5,579 nt of DNA, taken from Verrucomicrobiota bacterium. Its GTDB lineage: Bacteria; Verrucomicrobiota; Verrucomicrobiia; Limisphaerales; UBA1412. Shown here in pieces: positions 1 through 5,579 of this stretch. The translations under genes were made by a program, and so were the position numbers. The notes under the pieces were generated by a model. It was given only the letters and a program-made list of their open reading frames with translations, was not told the origin of the DNA and did not search any database. Location of the stretch: positions 1 to 5,579 of the forward strand of contig JAFZAR010000170.1 of NCBI GenBank assembly GCA_017557085.1. Reading direction: 5' to 3'. Each line of letters opens with the position of its first letter. The stretch's first letter is position 1.

Positions 1-1575
1 CGTGGAGAAGTCGTACTGCGAGAGGTCTTCTTTGACCAGGAAGCGGAAGATGGTCGGCGGCGCGCAGAAGGTCGTGATGCCGTATTGTTTAAACATCGGC
101 AGCATATCCGCGGCGTGGAAGCGGTCAAAGTCATAGGTAAAGACAGCCGCTTCGCAGAGCCATTGCCCATAGATCTTGCCCCAGATAGCTTTGCCCCAGC
201 CTGTGTCGGCCACGGTAAAGTGGATGCCTTTGGGGTTGACTTTGTGCCAGTGGCGCGCGGTCATGATATGGCCGAGCGGATAGGCGTAGTCATGTTCCAC
301 CATCTTGGGATAGCCGCTGGTGCCGGAGCTGAAGAAGATCAGCATGGGATCTCTGGTTTTCTGCTCGGCAGGACGCTCGAACACAGCGGGGAAGTTGGGA
401 TACATGGCATCGAAGTTCATCCAGCCGTCTTTTTCACCGTTCACGGTCAGTTTCCACTGGAGTGAAGGAGTGGTGGAGGCAACGGAGTCCACAGCGTCGG
501 TCACGCCGCCGGTTGCGGTGCAGACCACGCACTTGATATGGGCTTTGTTGATGCGGTATTCGATATCGTGTCCCAGCAGCTGAACGGGAGCGGGAATGGC
601 TACAGCGCCCAGCTTGTGCAGAGCGTTGAGCAGATACCAGAACTGATAATGCCGGCGCACGATGAGCATGACACGGTCACCGCGGCGGATGCCGAGCGAA
701 TGGAACAGGTTGGCCGCGCGGGAAGAGTTTTCGGAGATATCCCGGAAGGTGAGGTCACGCTTCTCTTTCTCATTGGAAACCCAGCGCATAGCCAGTTTAT
801 TGGGATATTTCCGGGCCAAATGATCCAGCACATCAAAGGCAAAGTTGAAATTCTCAGGAACATGGAAGCGAACGTTCGTCAGCTGTCCGTTCTCGTCCCA
901 TTCTTCCGTCATGTATTTGGTGTAGAGCAGTTTTTTCTGTTCTTCACCGGAAGCCGGAGCCTGTGTCTTTTTGACCGGTTCAGCCGCGAAGGAATCGGGG
1001 ATCTGTTCGCCGTAGTCGGTACGAATGACGATGGAAAGGAATTTGCAGTCCGTTCCGCCTACTGCGGCCAGGGCATGGGGATAGCGTCCGTCAAAGTACA
1101 TGGTGTCGCCTTCGTGGAGGATCTCGGTCTTGTCTTTGAGGGCGGCTTTGAGACTGCCTCTGATAATGAGAATGAATTCCTGGCCGGAGTGAGTGGAGAA
1201 TTTCAGCTCTTCGTCTTCGCCTTTATATGGGGCGGTGACAATAAAAGGTTCTCCCTGACGATCTTTCAGATGGATCGCCTGGTGCAGATAGGAGAATCCC
1301 GGACGGCGTGCCAGAGAGAATCCTTCTCCTTTGCGTGTAATGGTATAGTAGCTGAGGTTGGGGGATTCTCCGCTGATCAGCGAGGAGACATCCAGTTTAT
1401 AGAACTCAGCCAGCTTATAATAGAAGGAAAATGGCGCGGCCTTGTCTCCGCCGGATTCATATTCATGATATTCGGCAGGAGTGACGCCTACATGGGCAGC
1501 CACTTGCTCTTCTGTAAGACCGGCTTCTTCGCGAAGTTCGCGAATACGCAAGCAGATCTGTGATAAACCTTCCAT
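1..1575 (-). CDS. XRE HTH-cupin-acyl-CoA synthetase fusion (AMP-dependent ligase), C-terminus outside window
   Basis: The frame is open from ATG 1575-1573 to base 1 (525 codons, no stop), with an upstream in-frame stop at 1614-1612. Residues about 7-65 form an XRE-type helix-turn-helix (EAGLTEEQVAAHVGVTPAEY, then KLAEFYKLDVSSL). Residues about 75-185 form a cupin: H129 and E133 in HSGQEF, and H167 in GRYPHAL, match three of the four usual metal ligands; the first His is Ser127. A linker of about 30 residues leads to an AMP-binding domain from about 225 (VPENFNFAFDVLD), with the A3 phosphate-binding motif SSGTSGYPK at 416-424 and ADTGWGKAIWGK, close to the ACSM/MACS signature DTGWAKxxW. The family activates acetate or medium/branched carboxylates to acyl-CoA through acyl-AMP. 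The remaining AMP-binding region and C-terminal subdomain lie left of the window. No clear Shine-Dalgarno precedes the start. In relatives the regulator and ligase are, from memory, usually separate adjacent genes. Domain calls are firm; substrate is unknown. Confidence 0.9.
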   Translation of the reverse strand, partial: MEGLSQICLRIRELREEAGLTEEQVAAHVGVTPAEYHEYESGGDKAAPFSFYYKLAEFYKLDVSSLISGESPNLSYYTITRKGEGFSLARRPGFSYLHQAIHLKDRQGEPFIVTAPYKGEDEELKFSTHSGQEFILIIRGSLKAALKDKTEILHEGDTMYFDGRYPHALAAVGGTDCKFLSIVIRTDYGEQIPDSFAAEPVKKTQAPASGEEQKKLLYTKYMTEEWDENGQLTNVRFHVPENFNFAFDVLDHLARKYPNKLAMRWVSNEKEKRDLTFRDISENSSRAANLFHSLGIRRGDRVMLIVRRHYQFWYLLNALHKLGAVAIPAPVQLLGHDIEYRINKAHIKCVVCTATGGVTDAVDSVASTTPSLQWKLTVNGEKDGWMNFDAMYPNFPAVFERPAEQKTRDPMLIFFSSGTSGYPKMVEHDYAYPLGHIMTARHWHKVNPKGIHFTVADTGWGKAIWGKIYGQWLCEAAVFTYDFDRFHAADMLPMFKQYGITTFCAPPTIFRFLVKEDLSQYDFST

Positions 1576-1603
1576 ACGAATGAATGATAATTGGTTAACT
1601 AAT

Positions 1604-1619
1604 AACGATACTTATCGTT
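1604..1619. promoter_or_regulatory. Candidate operator: perfect 7-bp inverted repeat AACGATA-CT-TATCGTT
   Basis: AACGATA (1604-1610) and TATCGTT (1613-1619) are perfect reverse complements separated by two bases. The dyad centre is about 36 bases upstream of the minus-strand ATG at 1575. XRE-family regulators bind as dimers to short inverted repeats of this size, commonly in their own promoter, so this is the best candidate for an autoregulatory site of the HTH-cupin-ligase. The inverted repeat is seen; the binding is inferred. It could alternatively form a small hairpin in the 5' leader. Confidence 0.5.
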
Positions 1620-1622
1620 TTC

Positions 1623-1633
1623 CACGTAACGTG
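1623..1633. repeat. Short palindrome CACGT-A-ACGTG
   Basis: Perfect 5+1+5 dyad, three bases to the right of the AACGATA/TATCGTT inverted repeat. It could be a second protein-binding site or a chance palindrome; at this length chance is a real possibility. Confidence 0.35.
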
Positions 1634-1654
1634 ATGTGGAACCTTCTGTTCCGA

Positions 1655-1668
1655 CTGTGCCGGCACAG
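1655..1668. promoter_or_regulatory. Perfect 14-bp palindrome CTGTGCCGGCACAG
   Basis: CTGTGCC and GGCACAG are exact reverse complements with no spacer. The site is about 80 bases upstream of the minus-strand start, in the region where its promoter is expected. TTCTGT just before and ACAGAA overlapping the right arm give an alternative, longer hairpin. It is not followed by a T-run on either strand that would make it a convincing terminator. A transcription-factor operator is the likeliest reading, but which protein binds is unknown. Confidence 0.4.
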
Positions 1669-1744
1669 AAAGGTGCAGTTTAAACATTTTTAAGCAATAG
1701 TCAATGACAGAGAATGATTTCTAAATGCCATATCAAGAACCGCG

Positions 1745-1785
1745 AATGGGATTGAAAGAACTCCGGATGGAACTGAAAGAACCAC
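1745..1785. repeat. Imperfect tandem repeat, 21-bp period (core TGAAAGAAC)
   Basis: The 20 bases from 1745 and the 20 bases from 1766 match at about 15 positions. They share the core TGAAAGAAC (1753-1761 and 1774-1782). The second copy runs directly into the CACAGAT repeats. No function is evident. Confidence 0.5.
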
Positions 1786-1845
1786 AGATGCACACAGATA
1801 CACACAGATATTTTTTTTGACAGGATTTATAAGATTCACAGGATG
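1781..1845. repeat. Composite repeat: three CACAGAT decamers, T8, three ACAGGAT-like nonamers
   Basis: The core CACAGAT occurs at 1783-1789, 1793-1799 and 1803-1809 with exact 10-bp spacing; CACACAGATA is an exact duplicate at 1791-1800 and 1801-1810. Eight T residues follow (1811-1818). Then come three 9-bp units: GACAGGATT (1819), TATAAGATT (1828) and CACAGGATG (1837). From memory, strings of CACAGAT and ACAGGATT units joined like this are scattered in intergenic DNA of many environmental bacteria. I know no established function. The element appears noncoding. Confidence 0.75.
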
Positions 1846-1884
1846 AAAAAATTAAATCCAGTGAATTTTGTCAAAATTCATCCT
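1840..1884. repeat. Overlapping inverted repeats that could form alternative hairpins
   Basis: AGGATGAA (1840-1847) is the exact reverse complement of TTCATCCT (1877-1884). Inside it, TGAATTTT (1862-1869) pairs exactly with AAAATTCA (1873-1880) across a GTC loop. The two right arms share 1877-1880, so the full stems exclude each other. The outer arms look like a repeat unit (caggatgaa) in opposite orientation, so this may be an inverted end of the repeat element rather than a designed switch. Confidence 0.5.
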
Positions 1885-2000
1885 TGCGAGGCTGACGTTC
1901 GGTGCGTTTTTTTTGAGGCAATGCGCCGGTACTTTCAAGATGAAATAAGTCTTAACAAGAGGCTTCTGGATGGGTAAAATAAGGACGCGTTGCGCTGCAG

Positions 2001-2005
2001 AAAGG
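2001..2005 (+). promoter_or_regulatory. Ribosome binding site AAAGG for ATG 2012
   Basis: AAAGG lies six bases before ATG 2012. A competing site, AAGAGG at 1957-1962, lies seven bases before the in-frame ATG at 1970. The later start gives a more ordinary signal-peptide n-region, so it is preferred; the earlier start would add 14 residues. Confidence 0.4.
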
Positions 2006-2011
2006 TTGAAT

Positions 2012-5000
2012 ATGGATAATTTAATGAAATTATGGCAAAAGCGTATGAAACAAAATAAGTTATTTTTGGTTTTCACGCTCCTGGCGGGAGCATGGATGCT
2101 GATGGGAACAATGGCTTACGCGGATGAGCTGCTCTGGACGATAGGGACACCGGATAAGTCGGACGCTGAGTTCCTGGGCGCGCCGAATGAATACACACGC
2201 TGTCCGCGAATGGCGCAGTATGTTATCGGAGAATCGGTTCCGCAGCGTGACTGGCCTTTTATGCAGCTGGGACCCGCGGACGCGTGGGGAGGAGCCTGCG
2301 CTCATACTAACCAGATCATTTTCTCGCTGAAGGAGAAACCCGCGGAAAATCAGGAATGCCGTCTGGTCCTGCATTTCAAGAACGTGCATAAAGAAGTGCC
2401 GCCGATGCTGGAGCTTCGTCTGAACGGGCAGGTGGCGCAGAACCTTCAGCTCAAGTCCGGCCAGGGAGACGCGCTGGCGCAGGGCCGGGTCAAAGAGGTG
2501 ATCGGTCAGAAGGAGGAGGTACTGATCAACAGTTCATTGCTGAATCAGGGAGAGAATTTTTTGCAGATCGCCGATATCAATGGCAGTTGGATCTATTATG
2601 ACGCGATCCAGTTTTTTGTTCCCAATTCGGATTTTGTCTTAACGATCCCCAATGATACCGGAGAATCGCTGAAGATACTGAAGGTTTCTTCCACGGGTGT
2701 TTTGCTGAGGGGCAGCGATCGGGAAGTTTACGCGCCTGTGGAGCTCATGCTGGGCTATGTCGGCAAACCACAGAGTGTGGAATTCCTGTTCAACGGAAGC
2801 AAGGTGGGAGAAAGCGATCTGATCCTGGGAGGTCAGATGATCGAGCTGATCCTGCCGGTAAAGGGCAAACTTTCCGGTACCAAGAAAGGGACGCTGCGTG
2901 TTTGCGCGAAGGGCGAAACGCTTGCCAAGAGTCAGATCAGCGTGGATATGCCCAAGCTGAAACAATTTTATCTGTTCCCGCATTCCCATGTGGATATCGG
3001 CTACACGCATCGTCAAAGTGATGTGGTCGAGATCCAGGAGGATAATATGAATGTGGCGATCGGTCTGGCTGAAGCCAGCAAGGATGCTCCGCCGGAAGCG
3101 CGGTTCAAGTGGAATCCGGAAAGTCTGTGGGTGATGGATCACTACCTGGCCAAGGAAAGCAATATCAATAAGGAACGCTTTCTGGAAGCGGTGCGGAACG
3201 GCTCTGTCAGTCTGGACGCGCTCTACGGGAATCTGCTGACGGGACTCTGCCGCCCGGAGGAGCTTTATCGTGGTGTGGGGTATTTCTCGCAGTGGGCGCA
3301 GGATCTGACCGGAGTGCCGATCCAGTCCGCGGCGATCTGCGACGTGCCCGGTTACACCTGGGGCACGATGGCCATGATGGGACAGGCCGGGATCAAATAC
3401 TTCGCGATCGCGCCGAACTACTCCGACCGCATTGGCTCGGTTCACGCGGTCTGGAACGACAAGCCGTTTTACTGGGTCTCGCAGTCCGGTCAGGAGAAAG
3501 TGCTTTGCTGGATCACGGCGCATTACTGGAAGCATGGCGATCTGGAGCAGGAAGTGCTGAATCATCTGAAGACGCGTCAGACGAGCGATTATCCTTACGA
3601 TTTGGAATGGATGTACTGGATCGCGGCGCGCAGTAACGGTGACTGTGATAATTCTCCGCCGGATACCCATCTTTCCGAAAGCGTTCAGAAGTGGAACCGG
3701 AAATATGTCGCCCCGCAGCTGGTGATCGGTACGGCCAAGACGTTTTTCCCGTTATTTGAAAAGAAATACGGAAAACAGCTGCCGGAGTACAGCGGCGATA
3801 TGACCCCGTACTGGGAAGATGGCGCGGCCAGCACCTCGGCGGAAACCGGCTTGAACCGCCGTTCCGCGGACAAGCTGTCACAGGCGGAGACATTATGGGC
3901 CGTTATGAGACTGAGAGAACGTCCGGCGGAGGCCTTCAGGGAAGCATGGAAGAATGTTCTGCTCTACAGCGAGCATACCTGGGGAGCCTATTGCAGTATA
4001 TCCAGACCGGATGATCCCTTTACCACAAGCCAATGGGCGAGAAAACGCCAGTTTGCACTGGACGCGGCGGATCAGGCGGAAGCTCTGTTGAAACAGGGCG
4101 TGATGGATCATGGGGAAAATGATCTGAATGAAGTGAGGCTGTGGAACACGACCCAATGGCCGAGAACCGAACTGGTGAAAGCCACTCCGGCGATGGCAAA
4201 ACAGGGATCTCTGGTAAAATCCGCCGAGAATGTAGTGATGCCTTCACAGCGTCTGAAGAATGGCGATCTGGTTTTCATGGCCAAAGAGGTGCCCGGACTA
4301 GGCTGGGATGCTTATCAGTCATTCCAGGGTGATGCGATGCCACCGGTCCAGGGAGTCCGCGCGGAAGGGAATCAGTTGATCTCTTCGGAACTGATCGTGA
4401 CACTGGATGAAGAGACCGGAGCGATCAAAGAACTGCGCATCCCCGGCGATGACCACAATTTTGTGGATACACAGGCTCCGGTCGGTGTCAATGATTACCG
4501 CTACCTAAAGGGAACGAACCCGGCGGACGCGCTTCCGAACGGCAAGGTGACGATCACCGCAGGTGAGACCGGCCCGCTGGTGGCATCGCTTATCGTTACT
4601 TCTGACGCGCCCGGATGTGTGGATCTAGTGCGTGAAGTCCGTCTGGTTGCCGGAGAGCGCCGGGTGGAAGTCATCAACCATGTGAACCGCGAGCTGGTGC
4701 GGGAAAAAGACGCGGTGCATTTCGGTTTCGCGTTCAATGTGCCGGGAGGTCAAGTCCGCATGGAAACCCCGTGGGCAGTGGTTCGCCCGAACAAAGATCA
4801 GCTGCCGGGTTCGTGCTACAACTGGTTCACGGTGCAGCGCTGGGTGGATATTTCCAATGACGAGTATGGGGTTCTGTGGGCTCCGATAGATGCACCACTG
4901 ATGCAGATCGGAGGGATGACTGCGAATCTGCTGGGTTCTGTCCGCCTGGATGAATGGATGACGGAGGCCAATGAATCTCAGACGATCTATTCCTGGGCAC

Positions 5001-5455
5001 AGAATAATCACTGGCACACGAATTACAAAGCCGAACAACCGGGTGTAACTACTTTCCACTATGTGATCGAAGTTCACAAAGGCGGTTATAATGCCGCCGC
5101 GGCCGCACGTTTCGGACAGGAAACAACCAGACCGCTGGTGAGCTCTGTGCCGCCCTCTACACCGGAGAAAAGAAGATTATACCGTCTGCCGGTTCCGGAA
5201 AATGAGAATCTGATAGTGGAGACTTTGAAAGTCAGCGAAGACGGCGAAGCTCAGATTTACCGAATCCAGAATGTGGCAGATCAGACTGAAACGCTGGATA
5301 TTTCCAAATGGAAGAAATTCGGAGACGTTTATCAGACAGACCTGAGCGAAAAACCGCTGAAGACCGCGAAAACGAAAATAAAGATACCAGCTCACGGAAT
5401 AGAGAATCTGCGTGTGGACTTTGGTCAGGTTTACTTCGACGGCAAACTTTGGTGA
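2012..5455 (+). CDS. Secreted glycoside hydrolase family 38 (alpha-mannosidase-like) with N-terminal PL4-domain-like module
   Basis: Residues are numbered from ATG 2012 (1147 aa). Residues 1-37 are a signal peptide: charged start (KLWQKRMKQNK), hydrophobic LFLVFTLLAGAWML, likely cleavage after AYA. Residues about 38-203 (LWTIGTPDKSDAEF ... GSWIYYDAIQFF) resemble rhamnogalacturonan lyase PL4 domain III, a carbohydrate-binding-like beta-sandwich; residues about 205-312 look like another beta domain. The GH38 catalytic part starts at FPHSHVDIGYTH, with H326 and D328 as expected zinc ligands. D444 in CDVPGYTWG is the likely nucleophile, though GH38 usually has DPFGHS, so Tyr448 replaces His. GDCDNSPPD (from about 543), PYWEDGAA (599-606) and EHTWGA (H655, probable third-ligand region) follow. 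From VRLWNTTQWPRTELV (708) the C-terminal GH38 beta domains begin. GH38 hydrolyses alpha-mannosides with retention. The exact linkage cannot be read here. The gene probably shares an operon with the downstream glycosyltransferase. An alternative start at 1970 is possible. Confidence 0.92.
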   Translation: MDNLMKLWQKRMKQNKLFLVFTLLAGAWMLMGTMAYADELLWTIGTPDKSDAEFLGAPNEYTRCPRMAQYVIGESVPQRDWPFMQLGPADAWGGACAHTNQIIFSLKEKPAENQECRLVLHFKNVHKEVPPMLELRLNGQVAQNLQLKSGQGDALAQGRVKEVIGQKEEVLINSSLLNQGENFLQIADINGSWIYYDAIQFFVPNSDFVLTIPNDTGESLKILKVSSTGVLLRGSDREVYAPVELMLGYVGKPQSVEFLFNGSKVGESDLILGGQMIELILPVKGKLSGTKKGTLRVCAKGETLAKSQISVDMPKLKQFYLFPHSHVDIGYTHRQSDVVEIQEDNMNVAIGLAEASKDAPPEARFKWNPESLWVMDHYLAKESNINKERFLEAVRNGSVSLDALYGNLLTGLCRPEELYRGVGYFSQWAQDLTGVPIQSAAICDVPGYTWGTMAMMGQAGIKYFAIAPNYSDRIGSVHAVWNDKPFYWVSQSGQEKVLCWITAHYWKHGDLEQEVLNHLKTRQTSDYPYDLEWMYWIAARSNGDCDNSPPDTHLSESVQKWNRKYVAPQLVIGTAKTFFPLFEKKYGKQLPEYSGDMTPYWEDGAASTSAETGLNRRSADKLSQAETLWAVMRLRERPAEAFREAWKNVLLYSEHTWGAYCSISRPDDPFTTSQWARKRQFALDAADQAEALLKQGVMDHGENDLNEVRLWNTTQWPRTELVKATPAMAKQGSLVKSAENVVMPSQRLKNGDLVFMAKEVPGLGWDAYQSFQGDAMPPVQGVRAEGNQLISSELIVTLDEETGAIKELRIPGDDHNFVDTQAPVGVNDYRYLKGTNPADALPNGKVTITAGETGPLVASLIVTSDAPGCVDLVREVRLVAGERRVEVINHVNRELVREKDAVHFGFAFNVPGGQVRMETPWAVVRPNKDQLPGSCYNWFTVQRWVDISNDEYGVLWAPIDAPLMQIGGMTANLLGSVRLDEWMTEANESQTIYSWAQNNHWHTNYKAEQPGVTTFHYVIEVHKGGYNAAAAARFGQETTRPLVSSVPPSTPEKRRLYRLPVPENENLIVETLKVSEDGEAQIYRIQNVADQTETLDISKWKKFGDVYQTDLSEKPLKTAKTKIKIPAHGIENLRVDFGQVYFDGKLW

Positions 5456-5474
5456 GAAACCAAACCGGAACGCC

Positions 5475-5579
5475 ATGAAATCAATGAAAGAACCTTCTGT
5501 GCTTTTGCTGATCCCAGCCTATAACGAAGAGGCGCGGATCGCTCCGGTATTGGAGGAATACGCTCAGTATTTCAGGAAA
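5475..5579 (+). CDS. Glycosyltransferase family 2, N-terminal 35 residues (polyprenyl-phosphate sugar synthase type)
   Basis: The frame starts at ATG 5475 and stays open to the window edge (35 codons). SVLLLIPAYNEEARIAPVLE is the typical first strand and nucleotide-binding turn of a GT-A fold GT2 enzyme. The IPAYNEEARI spelling is common in dolichyl/undecaprenyl-phosphate mannose or glucose synthases (DPM1/ALG5/GtrB-like). Such enzymes move a sugar from GDP- or UDP-sugar to a lipid carrier at the cytoplasmic membrane. The start is 19 bases after the GH38 stop on the same strand, so cotranscription is likely. The ribosome site is weak (GGAA at 5467-5470); ATG 5484 is an alternative start. The DXD motif and any membrane helices lie beyond the window, so the exact subtype is uncertain. 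Confidence 0.8.
   Translation, partial: MKSMKEPSVLLLIPAYNEEARIAPVLEEYAQYFRK

Larger units (their letters stand above)
1576..2011. other. Divergent intergenic region, repeat- and palindrome-rich
   Basis: This stretch separates two divergent genes and should carry both promoters. It is AT-richer than the flanking genes. The left half (1600-1670) carries three short palindromes next to the start of the XRE-fusion gene; the right half (1745-1884) carries tandem repeats and inverted repeats. I see no convincing small gene: the open frames here lack recognisable motifs and overlap the repeats. No sigma-70 promoter stands out. A minus-strand TTGACT lies near 1697-1702 without a good -10 at proper spacing. 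On the plus strand, TTGAGG (1913-1918) and CAAGAT (1936-1941) are 17 bases apart but the -10 is poor. Confidence 0.7.

Noticed and set aside
538..1563. Long plus-strand open frame (341 codons) across the left region
   Set aside because: It is the exact codon-register complement of the minus-strand HTH-cupin-ligase, which has clear family motifs. The plus-strand translation shows none.
1655..1680. Rho-independent terminator at the CTGTGCCGGCACAG palindrome
   Set aside because: No U-tract follows on either strand, and neither flanking gene ends there; both genes start at this intergenic region.
1817..1845. Perfect TTGACA (1817-1822) as a -35 box
   Set aside because: It arises where the T-run meets the GACAGGATT repeat unit. 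At 17 bases downstream there is only AGGATG, and TATAAG is just five bases away, so no promoter spacing fits.
1781..1845. CRISPR array
   Set aside because: The units are 9-10 bp and contiguous, with no spacers and no cas genes nearby.
1852..2076. Minus-strand 74-codon open frame in the intergenic region
   Set aside because: It overlaps the GH38 signal-peptide region and the inverted repeats, and shows no recognisable motif.
2639..3670. Long minus-strand open frame (343 codons) opposite the GH38 gene
   Set aside because: Its translation is Arg/His-rich with no motifs, and the plus strand carries the conserved GH38 residues over the same bases.

Overview
The window looks like bacterial chromosome. 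It holds two divergently transcribed protein genes and the start of a third, separated by a repeat-rich intergenic region. No RNA gene, transposase or CRISPR array was seen. The secreted GH38 glycosidase with an N-terminal rhamnogalacturonan-lyase-like module, and the junk-like CACAGAT/ACAGGAT repeats, suggest a Gram-negative glycan degrader. A Lentisphaerota or wider PVC-group or Bacteroidota-like organism would fit, but this is an impression and not a taxonomic assignment.

Layout. Bases 1-1575 (minus strand) are one uninterrupted reading frame. It encodes an XRE helix-turn-helix, then a cupin, then the N-terminal part of an acyl-CoA/acetyl-CoA synthetase of the medium-chain (ACSM/MACS) type; the C-terminus lies beyond the left edge. 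Bases 1576-2011 are the divergent intergenic region. It contains three palindromes near the regulator-enzyme gene (one a good operator candidate), an imperfect 21-bp tandem repeat, three CACAGAT decamers, a T8 run, three ACAGGAT-like nonamers, and overlapping inverted repeats. Bases 2012-5455 (plus strand) encode a secreted, multidomain GH38 alpha-mannosidase-like enzyme of about 1147 residues. Nineteen bases after its stop, a family 2 glycosyltransferase of polyprenyl-phosphate sugar synthase type starts at 5475 and runs off the right edge.

How the parts may work together. The left gene appears to carry its own DNA-binding and ligand-sensing domains on a carboxylate-activating enzyme, so it could couple enzyme state to transcription of its own promoter. 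The right side looks like a short co-directional unit pairing a periplasmic or extracellular glycosidase with a membrane-associated sugar transferase. No functional link between the two sides is evident beyond the shared intergenic region.
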